This document shows, piece after piece, positions 53,497 to 63,488 of a stretch of DNA of 64,000 nt. Location: positions 15,323,067 to 15,387,066 of the forward strand of contig NC_051087.1 of assembly GCF_901709675.1 (NCBI RefSeq), in the 5' to 3' direction. The DNA is from Syngnathus acus. Its lineage: Eukaryota > Chordata > Actinopteri > Syngnathiformes > Syngnathidae. Each line of letters opens with the position of its first letter. Within the stretch, counting starts at the first letter, position 1. The notes under the pieces were generated by a model. The model did no database searches and was not told the DNA's origin. It was given only the letters and a program-made list of their open reading frames with translations. A program made the position numbers and the translations under genes.

Positions 53497-56379
53497 CTAC
53501 GTTTGAATGTTCAACAGTCTGACGACAGCAGGGAAAAAACTATTGCAGAACCTGGTGGACCTGCAGCGGATGCTGCGAAACCTCTTCCCAGAGGGCAGCA
53601 GGGAGAACAGTCCATGGTGGGGGTGTGATGGGTCACTGATAATATTACGGGCTCGGGACACGCAGCGCTGGGATGACAAGTCCTGAATGGAGGGAAGAGA
53701 AGCCCCGATGATCCTCTCTGCTGTCCTCACCACTCTCCTCAGGTTCTTCCAATCGGAGGCGCTGCAACCTCCACACCACACCGAGAGACAGCTTGTCAGA
53801 ATGCTCTCTATGGTGCTTCGGTAGAACGTCCTCATGATGGGTGGGGGCAGGTGGGCTCTCCTCATCCTCCGCAGGAAGTACAAGCGCTTCTGTGCCCTCT
53901 TGACCAGTGTTGTGGTGTTCACAGTCCAGGTGAGGTCGTCTGTGATGTGGACTCCCAGGAATTTAGTGCTGCTGACCACCTCCACAGCTGAGCTGTTGAT
54001 GATCAGTGGAGCGTGGTGAGGCTGGTTCTTCCTGAAGTCGACGATGATCTCCTTCGTCTTCTCCACATTCAGGATCAGGCTATTTTCTCTGCACCAGCCC
54101 ACCAACTGCTCCACCTCCTCTCTGTAGTCCAGGTCGTTGTTGTCCCTGATGAGGCCCACCACCGTTGTGTCGTCTGCAAACTTCACGATGTGATTGGTGG
54201 TGAACCTGGGGGCGCAGTCGTGTGTCATCAGGGTGAACAGCAGGGGGCTCAGGACGCAGCCCTGAGGGGAGCCTGTGCTGAGGGTGATGACATCTGAGGT
54301 GTTCTGTCCAACCCGGACTGACTGAGGTCTGTTGGTGAGGAAGTCTAGCAGCCAGTTCCGAAGGGGGGTGCTGAAGCCCAGGTGTTCCAGTTTTTCCACC
54401 AGATGTTGTGGAATGATGGTGTTAAACGCTGAGCTGAAGTCCAGGAACAGCAACCGCACGTGGGTGTTCCTCTCCTCCAGGTGAGCCAGGCTCAGGTGAA
54501 GAACGGAGGAGATGGCATCCTCAGTAGAGCGGTTCTGCCGGTAGGCAAACTGGAACGGATCGAATGTTGGGGGGAGTCTGGAGACGATGTGATCTTTGAG
54601 CAGCCTTTCGAAGCACTTCATCATGATGGGAGTCAGTGCCACAGGTCTGTAGTCATTCCATGAGGTGATTTGAGGTTTCTTCGGCACCGGAATGATGGAG
54701 GCAGCCTTGAAGCACACTGGCACTTTGGCTTGGTCCAGCGAGATGTTAAAAATGTCTGTGATGACACCAGCCAGCTGGCCTGCACATTCCTTGAACACCC
54801 GCCCAGGTATGTTGTCGGGGCCTGGGGCCTTACGTGGCTTGACTCTTCTCAGAGTCTTCCACACGTCGGCTGAGTCAAGGCAGAGGGCCTCCTCTTCCTG
54901 GTGGGGAACAGTTTTAACTGCAGGAGTGCTGTTTAGTGCCTCAAAACGCCCAAAGAAGTTATTTAGACCATTTAGGAAGTCAGCATCAACCTCACCCACC
55001 GGGGGGGAGGGTAAGTTGTAGTCCGTGATCGCCCGTATGCCTTGCCACATGCTCCTGGTGTTATTGGCGTCGTGGAAAAAATCCTGAATTTTCCGACTGT
55101 GGCTTCGCTTCGCTAGCCTGATGGCACGGTTCAAGTTGGCTCTCGCTGTCCTCAGTGCCTCCTTGTCGCCAGACTTGAAGGCTGAGTTCCGTGCTCGTAG
55201 CGTATGACGTACATCCTCAGTCATCCAGGGTCGTTGGTTGGCTCGGGTGATGATGTTCTTAGTGGTGCTGACGTCCTCGGAGCATTTGTTGATGTAGGCT
55301 GACACAGTCATGGCGTACTCATCAATGTCGATCTGATTGTCATATGTTGCTGCTGATTTGAACATGTCCCAGTCAGAGCACTCAAAGCAGTCCTGGAGTG
55401 CCTCCATGGCCCCCTCAGACCACACCCTCACCTGCTTCACTGTGGGTTTTGCTCTGATCAGCAGGGGCCTGTATGCAGGGATTAGCATAACAGATAGGTG
55501 GTCTGAAGAGCCGAGGTGGGGGCGGGGGGCTGCTCTGAATGCATCCTTTATATTGGTGTAAACCAAGTCCAGAGTGTTCTCTCCCCGAGTTGGAAAATCC
55601 ACGTGTTGGTAAAAATGAGGGAGAATAGTCTTCATGCTAGCCTGGTTGAAGTCCCCAGCAATGATGAAAACCCCCTCTGTGTGCGTGGATTGCAGCTCAC
55701 TGATTGTCCGATAGAGAACCCTCATGGCCTCTTTAGTGTTAGCGCTAGGAGGCACGTACACAGCCGTGATGCTAACAACAGTAAACTCTCTGGGCAGGTA
55801 GAAGGGTCTGCAGTTAACAGTCAAAAGCTCGATGTCCGAAGAGCAGAAGCTGGCGACAGATCTAGCATTTTTGCACCAGTTGTTGTTGATGTAGACACAC
55901 AGCCCACCTCCTCGGGATTTACCGCTTAGCTCGCTGTTTCTGTCGGCGCGGAATGTAGCGAGCCCCTCCAGGCTAACGGCGTTGTCCGGCATCGATGAGT
56001 TCAGCCATGTCTCCGTCAGGATGAGAGCGCAGCAGTTTCTAACTTCCCTCTTTGAAGAGAGTTCCAGTTTTAGATGGTCCATTTTATTATCCAGTGAGCG
56101 GACGTTGGAGAGGAAGATGGATGGAAGCGGCGGTTTGTAGGGGTTAGCTCTAAGCTTAGCCGTTAGCCCACCTCGACAGCCGCGCTTTCGCCGCCGGTCA
56201 CACCGCCTACGCTTACTCCTCCTCCGGCGTGTGCTGCCCGGCGAGCCCGCTGCGTCGTGAGCTTCTGGGGCTAGCGCCCTAAGCACTCCGAGGCTACGCA
56301 AACAGACTAGGGTAGTTGTGGCTACGAGTCCGAAAACACTTGATGACCGTACCTCCAGCAGGCGCTGGCGATCATACAC
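53497..56379 (-). CDS. Intact LINE ORF2: endonuclease plus reverse transcriptase, 960 aa
   Basis: Uninterrupted 960-residue protein. An arginine-rich stretch (residues about 50-72, RRRRSKRRRCDRRRKRGCRG) precedes the APE-type endonuclease at about 90-310: NVRSLDNKM, the catalytic E in LTETWL, GDFNQA, and SSDHL with the catalytic histidine. The RT follows at about 500-840: PGPDNIPGRVFK, WNDYRPVALTPIMMKCFERL, FLDFSSAFNTI, GSPQGCVLSPLLF and the catalytic FADDTTVVGLI. A C-terminal thumb/tail ends SHPHHGLFSLLPSGKRFRSI. No frameshift is seen. The upstream hAT insertion lies outside the ORF but in the 5' region, so transcription is probably lost. The clade call (L2/CR1-like) is by motif memory only. 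Confidence 0.9.
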   Translation of the reverse strand: MYDRQRLLEVRSSSVFGLVATTTLVCLRSLGVLRALAPEAHDAAGSPGSTRRRRSKRRRCDRRRKRGCRGGLTAKLRANPYKPPLPSIFLSNVRSLDNKMDHLKLELSSKREVRNCCALILTETWLNSSMPDNAVSLEGLATFRADRNSELSGKSRGGGLCVYINNNWCKNARSVASFCSSDIELLTVNCRPFYLPREFTVVSITAVYVPPSANTKEAMRVLYRTISELQSTHTEGVFIIAGDFNQASMKTILPHFYQHVDFPTRGENTLDLVYTNIKDAFRAAPRPHLGSSDHLSVMLIPAYRPLLIRAKPTVKQVRVWSEGAMEALQDCFECSDWDMFKSAATYDNQIDIDEYAMTVSAYINKCSEDVSTTKNIITRANQRPWMTEDVRHTLRARNSAFKSGDKEALRTARANLNRAIRLAKRSHSRKIQDFFHDANNTRSMWQGIRAITDYNLPSPPVGEVDADFLNGLNNFFGRFEALNSTPAVKTVPHQEEEALCLDSADVWKTLRRVKPRKAPGPDNIPGRVFKECAGQLAGVITDIFNISLDQAKVPVCFKAASIIPVPKKPQITSWNDYRPVALTPIMMKCFERLLKDHIVSRLPPTFDPFQFAYRQNRSTEDAISSVLHLSLAHLEERNTHVRLLFLDFSSAFNTIIPQHLVEKLEHLGFSTPLRNWLLDFLTNRPQSVRVGQNTSDVITLSTGSPQGCVLSPLLFTLMTHDCAPRFTTNHIVKFADDTTVVGLIRDNNDLDYREEVEQLVGWCRENSLILNVEKTKEIIVDFRKNQPHHAPLIINSSAVEVVSSTKFLGVHITDDLTWTVNTTTLVKRAQKRLYFLRRMRRAHLPPPIMRTFYRSTIESILTSCLSVWCGGCSASDWKNLRRVVRTAERIIGASLPSIQDLSSQRCVSRARNIISDPSHPHHGLFSLLPSGKRFRSIRCRSTRFCNSFFPAVVRLLNIQT

Positions 56380-56431
56380 TAATCTACTGGATGGATAAAC
56401 TAAACTTTGTGTTGTTTGTAGTGTCCTAGGC

Positions 56432-57333
56432 CAGTGGTCCCCAACCTTTTTTGCACCACGGACCGGTTACGTGTCAGAAATATTTTCGCGGACCGGCCTT
56501 TATATAAATAAATATATTTATATATTTATTATTTAAATATTTATATATATAAATAGGATGAAATAAAATGATACGACTGGCATAAAAACAAATATAAACC
56601 ACATAAAAATAAAACGTTGAATTCGTGGGAGCACCGAGCTCTTTTCTCAGAAATGAGCCGTTCCCATCTAGGCGTAATCGGAGACAATGACACCCGAAGT
56701 GGTTACGGTTTGTCTTTAAATGCAGGATGCTTGGTCTCCATGTGCCGAAGCAGGTTTGAAGGCTTCATTGCCTCGTTAGCTAGCCTTTCGCCACATATGC
56801 GGAGTGAACTTGGCGCGTCAGAGTCACCTGTGGCGATAAATCCATATTTTAAGTAGGACTCCAGAAATGTTCTTTTAAATGCAGCTTTCCTTTTCTTAGA
56901 AGTCGTAGCCTCTTCTTCTTCAGTGTCCTCATTGGACGTTTTTCCCTTTCCGAAGAAGCTTTCCAAACTTCTCCGTTTCTTGCTCATTTTTGCTTGCCTC
57001 GCGGGCTTGACTGTGGTGACATGTCACGTGACCGAGACGAGCGCCCTGTGTCAAGAGTCCTTATTTTTCAGATGCACTGACAGATGTAATTGGGAGAGAT
57101 TCGCCAAATTTTTTATATTTTTCGAAATAAATTCTTACTCATTTTTGCTAGCTTTGCGGGCTCGACTGGGGAAACATGTCACGTGACCGGGACGAGCGTC
57201 TTAATCTGAATGAATTGATCGTCAATGAAAAAAAAAAAAAATTTTTTTTTTTTTTCCTGTGCGGCTCCGCGGCCCGGTACCAAGTGACCCACGGACCGGT
57301 ACCGGTCCGCGGCCCGGTGGTTGGGGACCACTG
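56432..57333 (-). mobile_element. hAT element, internally deleted
   Basis: Ends CAGTGGTCCCCAACC and GGTTGGGGACCACTG are perfect inverted repeats inside the 8-bp duplication TCCTAGGC (56424-56431, 57334-57341). Sub-terminal GACCGGT/ACCGGTC blocks are mirrored too. The interior retains only the start of a transposase gene. Confidence 0.95.
56703..56987 (-). pseudogene. hAT transposase N-terminus with damaged BED finger
   Basis: 94 residues: MSKKRRSLESFFGKGKTSNE, an acidic stretch, then FLESYLKYGFIATGDSD, RICGERLANEAMKPSNLLRH and METKHP. This is the N-terminal BED-type zinc finger of ZBED/hAT transposases. The first cysteine of the C-x2-C pair is replaced (SSLRICGE), and the catalytic domain is gone. 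Confidence 0.8.
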
Positions 57334-57761
57334 TCCTAGGCGACATATTTTGTGAAAATCCTCGTCGATTGTTGAGACCCGTAGCGGCCGCGGCCAACTG
57401 GGGTGACGCCATCTTGGAACAGACCCTTCTCACCCAGGTTGCAGTCTGTTTGAACTACTCCCCTCCGGACGGCGTTATAGAGCTCGGTACGCCAAAACCA
57501 GCAGACACCGAGACAGCTTCTTCCCCCAGGCTGTTGCTCTGATGAACTCACACCACTCATAGAGTCTCAGAGGCATTACTGTGCAATAACATCCTGCTCT
57601 TCACACCTTTTGAATTTGTCTACACTGTTTTTGCCATTATTCACATGTCCTGAGTGTTGTTAGTCACCTATATGTTGAACAGAGGGTGTGTTTTACCGAA
57701 GTCAAATTCCTTGTTTGGCACGCTCAAACATGGCGAATAAAAACTCTTGAATCTTGAATCT

Positions 57762-57781
57762 TGAATATATATATATATATA

Positions 57782-57818
<37 letters not shown>

Positions 57819-57852
57819 CACACATATACAGTATATATATATATATATATTT

Positions 57853-57911
<59 letters not shown>

Positions 57912-57970
57912 CACACACACATATATATATATATATACATATTATAATAATAATATATATATATATATAT
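57762..57970. repeat. (AT)n / (ATATAC)n microsatellite
   Basis: About 200 bp of alternating AT with ACACAC interruptions, between the LINE tail and a MITE. The apparent isoleucine/tyrosine ORFs here are artefacts. Confidence 0.95.
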
Positions 57971-58221
57971 ACCGTAATTTTCGGACTATAAGTCGCTCCG
58001 GAGTACAAGTCGAATCAGCCATAAAATGCCCAAAAATATGAAAAAAATATATATACGTAAGTCGCTCCGGAGTATAAGTCGCATTTTGGGGGGCAATTTA
58101 TTCGACAAAATCCAACACCAAGAACAGTCATGAACGAGCAACAACAGGCTAAACGATAGGTATGCTAACGTGACATAAACACAAACGAAGAGCTGAGAAC
58201 GGCTTTATATGATTATAAAGT

Positions 58222-58344
58222 ACCGTTTTTTTCCATGTATAATGCGCCCCCATGTATAATACGCACCCTAAAAATGGCATGTCAATGCTGGAAAAAAGCC
58301 TGTACCCATGTATAATACGCACCCAAATTTTGACTTTATTTTTT

Positions 58345-58375
<31 letters not shown>

Positions 58376-59369
58376 AGTCCCAATGATCGTCACACACGCA
58401 TCTGGGTGTGGTGAAATTTGTCCTCTGCATTTGACCCATCCCCGTGTGATTTTGATCCATCCCCTGGGGGAGAGGGGAGCAGTGAGCAGCAGCGGCGCCG
58501 CGCTCGGGAATCATTTGGTGATCTAACCCCCCAATTCCAACCCTTAATGCTGAGTGCCAAGCAGGGAGGCAATGGGTCCCATTTTTATAGTCTTTGGTAT
58601 GACCCGGCCGGGTTACTTAAGTCCGTAAACGTAAAATTATTTCAGAAAAAAGATCATCTTTGGGAACAACCGGATGTTATTCTGCCGGTCAGTATCACTG
58701 CGCATGCAGTAGCAAACTCGATAGCGAAGAAATATGTGAGACTCTCAAGCAATGTTCCCTCTAAGCTGCGCGCGTGCGCAATCGCGCAACCCCCCCCCCC
58801 CCCCCCCCCCGAAGCGAAGCGAGCTGCATGAAACCCGGCAAAGAGCGAGCCGCGGGTTGGCCACCTGATGTTGCTCACAGTAGTCCTCAGTTTGCTCAGG
58901 GAGCTTGTGTGTATGCCCAGATACATGAAAAATTAGAGGGAACATTGGCTCAACGGGATCACCAATATTTGAGTGATGTTCCAGTTATTTATCACAATTA
59001 TTTATTATTATAATAATAATATATATAATAATTATTTATTTATTATTCACAATTGTCATGGTGATCTTTCTGGTGATTTCTTAACTAGGCTGGATGTATT
59101 TTTTTTGTTGCCGTTTTCTCCGACTGCCCAGAAAGGCACCACCGCGATCAGTTAGGTTAAAATGAAAAGAGAGGAAAGTGACGTTGTAAAGAACCATCCG
59201 TGACAAGATTTTCTTCAAACATTGTTGTACCATGATTTTCTTAAAAAAAAAAAAAAAAAAGAAATTTAAAAATAAATTAAAAAAAATTGTACCCATGTAT
59301 AATGCGCACCCCAGATTTTAGGACAATAAATTAGTTAAATTCTGCGCATTATACATGGAAAAAAACGGT
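58222..59369. mobile_element. MITE family 2, nested
   Basis: Ends ACCGTTTTTTTCCATGTATA and TATACATGGAAAAAAACGGT. Apart from the small insertion it is collinear with 27416-28381, including the SINE-like middle (58400-58610). Confidence 0.9.
58750..58947. mobile_element. Small element with CAATGTTCCCTCTAA ends
   Basis: 198 bp with inverted ends CAATGTTCCCTCTAA and TTAGAGGGAACATTG and a C20-type run at 58790-58810. The sister copy at 27416-28381 has the uninterrupted site (ACTCTCAACGGG), while here CTCAA stands on both sides, showing insertion with a short target duplication. Confidence 0.88.
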
Positions 59370-59556
59370 AAGTCGCTCCTTATTATAAGTCGCCCCCCCA
59401 CCCAAACTATGAAAAAAACGCGACTTATAGTCCGAAAATTACGGTATATATAATGTGTGTGTGTGTGTGTGTGTGTGACATATTTTTGTCAATATAATAT
59501 ATTATATTATATTTTATATAATACCTATAATAAAAGGTATTATATAATAATAGATA

Positions 59557-59588
<32 letters not shown>

Positions 59589-59610
59589 GTATATATAATT
59601 ATATATAATT

Positions 59611-59690
59611 ATATATACACTACCGTTCAAAAGTTTGGGGTCACAAAATTGTTTGGGTGACCCCAAACTTTTGAACGGTAGTGTATATAT
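59611..59690. repeat. Perfect mini-palindrome 1 (34-bp arms, 12-nt loop)
   Basis: Left arm ...ACACTACCGTTCAAAAGTTT GGGGTCAC and right arm its complement; the loop is AAAATTGTTTGG (59645-59656). ACTACCGTTCAAAAGTTTGG is a known type of Tc1/mariner terminus in fish. It appears as two termini joined with nothing between. Confidence 0.85.
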
Positions 59691-59849
59691 TTATTTAGAT
59701 AATTATTTATAGATTATATATATAATCTTCTGTGTAAAAAATCTTATAATATATATGTATACTTATATTCATAGATTATATATAATCTTATACAAATATA
59801 AGATATAATTTATAATATTTAATTCATAATATTTTATTATAATAATATT

Positions 59850-59919
59850 TACACTACCGTTCAAAAGTTTGGGGTCACCCAAACAATTTTGTGACCCCAA
59901 ACTTTTGAACGGTAGTGTA
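59850..59919. repeat. Perfect mini-palindrome 2, loop reversed
   Basis: Same arms as 59611-59690. The loop CCAAACAATTTT is the exact complement of the first one, so this copy lies in the opposite orientation. Surrounding DNA (59446-60000) is AT/TG-rich. Confidence 0.85.
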
Positions 59920-60083
59920 TATATATATATATACACACATATATACGTATATATAACAAATATAGGCTTACAGGTGTATTAAATAAGTACATACATGAGC
60001 TGTCAAGGTGTCATGGTCTTGATTTTATTTCATTTGCTTCCACCTGCTCCAAAGCTTTAATAACTTTTGATTTTCTCTTTTAG

Positions 60084-60139
60084 TCTCCAAGCACAACTCT
60101 GGCAGCTGCCCCCTTTGCATACATGCATATGAGGATAAG
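60084..60139 (+). other. Isolated exon-like block, low confidence
   Basis: A strong pyrimidine tract and TCTTTTAG, then 56 bp open in one frame (SPSTTLAAAPFAYMHMRI), then AAG|GTAAAA. It lies 12 kb downstream of the WDR17 stop and I cannot tie it to a gene. It may be chance, or an exon of an unrecognised transcript. 60140-61276 around it holds only purine-rich low-complexity sequence (60397-60480) and a MITE end remnant (60778-60851). Confidence 0.2.
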
Positions 60140-61278
60140 GTAAAACAACATCAACAAACAGTATATTCAAATGTCAATTATCACTGCTCAATGTGTGGTA
60201 ATTGGCAGCAAACATCCTTCTAAGTCAAAACACAAATGCAAACAATCCCACATGGTTTTTGTGCAAATATTACTTAGGTAATAATAGTTAGTTACAGTTG
60301 TGACACTACTTAATTACAGAAGCTTCATGATTGACTATAATGGATATATATCAGCATATATATATCAGCAGTAGTGCTTCTTCCTGGTTTTAAAAGAAGA
60401 GAGAAGAAAACAACAAGGACGAAGAAGAAGACGACAACCAAGAAGATAACGACGACCAATAAGAAGCAGCAGAGGAGGAACAGGCATGGCCATCAAACTT
60501 GATTTTAAAGGTTGAACGTCGCATTAATCCACCAGGATTGTACCCTTGGCTAAAATGCATGGCAGGAGTCTTGTTCTGGTAAGCCATTTTAGGATCAAAT
60601 AAAAAGATTTTAACTGAAGTTTTAGCCAACGTTCCGTTGTATTAGTCTGTTGCCGGCGGGCAGAAGACACTCCTCACAGAGCCTGCGGCTCGCTATTTAT
60701 TCTTCATTTTGCATTTTAAAAGGTAAAATTATTAAGTGTATCAAGTTTTAGAGGGAAAAAATTTAAATAAAAAGCCAACCTCAACTTCGCGGATTTCACG
60801 TATTGCGGGCATTTTCAGGAACGAAACCCGCGCGATAATCGAGGGAACACTATTTATACAAGCACCCTAAAAGATAAATGCTATAAGACCCTTCAAACCT
60901 AGCACAACTGGCGCAATTTGCCAATGATGAGTGGGCCAAAATACCCGCTCAGAGGTGTATGTCTCATTGAAAGTTCATTGTAGTCATTACTTTATCAAGT
61001 CATATTTGTCATCTTTTTTGTCCAGGCCAATTTCATGCATTTGGTTTTCAAAATAATTCTGATGAAACAATTCAAAACTAATATCTGATTTTCATTGTCT
61101 ATTTTGCACTCCATTTGAATGTATTACTTTTGTCAGATTCTATGACCACTGTGGTTTTTTGGGTGGTGGAATAGCGGCCGGAGGTCCATTGTATTGCACT
61201 TTTGGTTTTCTGAAGGTTGCATTGGTAATAAAGCTAGTACTGCATTAATTCTGTTATTTTGTCATAGAAATTAGTTCC

Positions 61279-61284
61279 TTTATT
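61279..61284 (-). terminator. hpgd: Candidate polyadenylation signal of HPGD
   Basis: AATAAA on the minus strand, 193 bp past the HPGD stop codon. It is the first such motif downstream of the gene. Confidence 0.5.
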
Positions 61285-61476
61285 TGTATTGACATATTTA
61301 AGTAATGTTCAAGCCACGTTGTGCACTAGAATCCAAACATTTGTGGGTTCTATACTGATAGGATTCCCACCACATGTCCTGACATATCAGACTGTTATGT
61401 TCCAGTCTTTCAGGTTACAGCTTTGTACCACTGCTCTCTTCAGCTCTCCAGCACGGGGTAATCCATTATGCAATGG

Positions 61477-61600
61477 TCAAGCAGACATGGGTTCATAAGT
61501 GTGGAAGTGGATTCCTTTGGAGCATGTAATCTTCATCACTGCACCGTTTAGGCTGGTGTCGTTAATCAATCTCATCATACCTTCTGCGATCATTGATGGC
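61477..61600 (-). CDS. hpgd: HPGD last coding exon
   Basis: 15-hydroxyprostaglandin dehydrogenase (NAD+), a short-chain dehydrogenase that inactivates prostaglandins in the cytosol. The exon follows CATCTCCAG on the minus strand. One base completes a glutamine codon, followed by [40 protein letters not shown] and TGA. The GAxMKIT...GIHF block is the family's C-terminal signature. Phase fits the upstream exon. Confidence 0.93.
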
Positions 61601-63488
61601 CTGGAGATGAGGAAGGAGATTGGTATTAAATGACATTTAAAAAAAACAAAAAAACACTTAGATTAGCATAGACGAGAGCAGGCATGTCTAGCTCCCGTCC
61701 TGAAGGGACACTGTCCGACCTGTCTTCTAAGATCCCCTGCTGCAAGACACCTGATTCAAATAATGAATTCATCAGCAAGCTCTGATGAAGCTTGATCATG
61801 GAAAACAGGCAGGACAGCAGCACTCCAGGACTCAGTTTGGACACCCCTGCGCTGGTCTGGTTTAATCACTGGTACTTCTCTGGAGAGGCCTTTTTACTAT
61901 TAAAAAGCTTTGCCAACATCTTGCACTACACCATAAAATACTCCCCAAAATAGCAACTGTTATATCAGCCTCAAATATGGATTGGTGCTTGTAGTGTGTT
62001 TGACTTTCTTATTTAAACAATGTTCATCATCACCTCTGACACTACTGGTTCACTGATCTTCTTTAATGTGAGTAATTTAGTGTCACAAGCCACTTGTTGG
62101 CTGATTATAACTACACTATACATGAATTTCCTCAAAGACAAAACATCCTCCCAACTCCAAACAACATAAACAACTTGACAAACAGGAATCTAAACAGAAT
62201 AGGGTAAAAAAAAAAAAAGCCCTCTGTGCTGTCTTCCATGCATTTCAACAAATGGTTTAACTACATCTTTAAGAACTATATCTGGATTTATTGTCAGCCT
62301 TTTGATGTCCTGTATTCAAAGAACATATTGCGAGCGGAGTTAATTCATAGGCCACAGATTCATACATTTTCATTTCAACCCAATTTTCTGTCAACCAAGA
62401 CATCACACACGAAGGCCGTATTTTTCTACACTAGCGACTGTACGCTTGCCGTAAAATCAGATGTAGCTTCATTCATGCCAGCGCAAGTCTGGTTAAGCAT
62501 TTTTGGGCCATCTGGCCATCAACTCATCTGGCAATTTGGTAAAAGAAAGAAGTCTGTGTTTGGCATAGAAATGGACGCATCATCATTTTAATGCTGGGAC
62601 AATGGTTTAGTTTGGCATGTTTGTGAATTTGTTGACACTCTATACCTCACTGGGTCTTCCTGGCGTGCCTCAGGGGCATTTTGCAATTTGGCAACAAAAA
62701 ATAGACAACATTTAAGACAGGGAGCTTTATTTCGATGCGCAGGTGGTCTAACACAATTTTGGTGTATTTAATTGAGGTGCAGGCAGCCAAATTTGGTGCT
62801 CTGCGGTTGTTCATGGTGGACATCATGATATTTCATTTAGAAATATGACGACAGCGTGGGACACTCTCTCTAAATCATTGTAGAAATCCATTGATTGAAG
62901 AAATTATTATCATTATCATCTCAAATATATTTTATTAGCATTGCCTTCAGTATTAAAAGGAGAGGGGGGCTGGCATCCACAGCGCCCACACCCCCACCAC
63001 AATTTCAAAATTCCCGGTCAACGTACATGAATTAAGTGCACGTTGATCGGCTGATCAAGAAAAGATTACCATAATGTCAGGCACGACGTACTCGGGTTTG
63101 TGTGTCGAACACCCCAATTTTGATGCAAATGAAGAACATCACATTAATGTGCAGGGAAAAGTCTACTTCCATCCAACAATGGCGCGCACACACACAGGCC
63201 TGCTGGGTGAGAGGCCTGGTCCTGAGGTCCACCACAATAATATAATTTTCCTTAAATTCTTTCTTGTACAATTAAAATTAAATGATTAACTGTAAAAGCA
63301 GCAATTTAAGATGATTGTTCCGTAACTACTTTTATTTCTATTAAATCAAAATAAATGGTCCGCTACTATTTCAGAAGAGACTGTTCAAGCTTAATTGTTC
63401 CCCTACATTCCATTACAGTTGGTAATCGCATGATTACAGAATGAATTACAACTTATATGTTTGCATGTGTTATGGAAGGCATACTCAC
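61601..63488. other. HPGD intron with one MITE-like fragment
   Basis: 61679-61850 looks like a short hAT MITE (CAGGCATGTCTAGCTCCC at the left, GTTTGGACACCCCTG at the right). The rest, including the 121-codon ORF at 62226-62591, shows no domain or repeat I recognise. Confidence 0.5.

Larger units (their letters stand above)
53087..57417 (-). mobile_element. Nearly full-length L2-like LINE inserted in a LINE
   Basis: Inserted in the reverse orientation. ACAGAC occurs on both sides (53081-53086 and 57412-57417), matching the single copy in the homologous uninterrupted LINE at 31.0 kb. The 3' end on the minus strand is GACAATAAAGTTCTGTCTAA with a (GTCTAA)n tail. A family-3 MITE (53245-53414) and a hAT element (56432-57333) lie within it. 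The 5' region (57342-57411) is GC-rich. Confidence 0.92.
52137..57765 (+). mobile_element. L2-like LINE, 5'-truncated, split by another LINE
   Basis: The left part (52137-53086) is RT from LDPLQFAYRANRSVDDAVN through KYADDTSLIGLIQDG to DLYLSRTRKRARNIST. The 3' part resumes at 57418 (GACCCTTCTCACCCAGG, then LNYSPPDGVIELGTPKPADT in a shifted frame) and ends GGCGAATAAAAACTCTTGAA with an (AATCTTG)n tail at about 57765. It lies in an AT microsatellite. Same family as 30663-33446. Confidence 0.9.
57971..59445. mobile_element. MITE family 3, outer layer of a three-level nest
   Basis: Ends ACCGTAATTTTCGGACTATA and TATAGTCCGAAAATTACGGT are exact inverted repeats with GTCGCTCC/CGACTTATA inside. A family-2 MITE (58222-59369) is inserted, and that one carries a third element (58750-58947). 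Confidence 0.88.

Noticed and set aside
57754-58041. Isoleucine/tyrosine-rich ORFs on both strands
   Set aside because: Translation of an AT microsatellite.
62226-62591. 121-codon ORF in the HPGD intron
   Set aside because: No domain, no splice context, composition like random AT-rich intron; not enough to call a gene.
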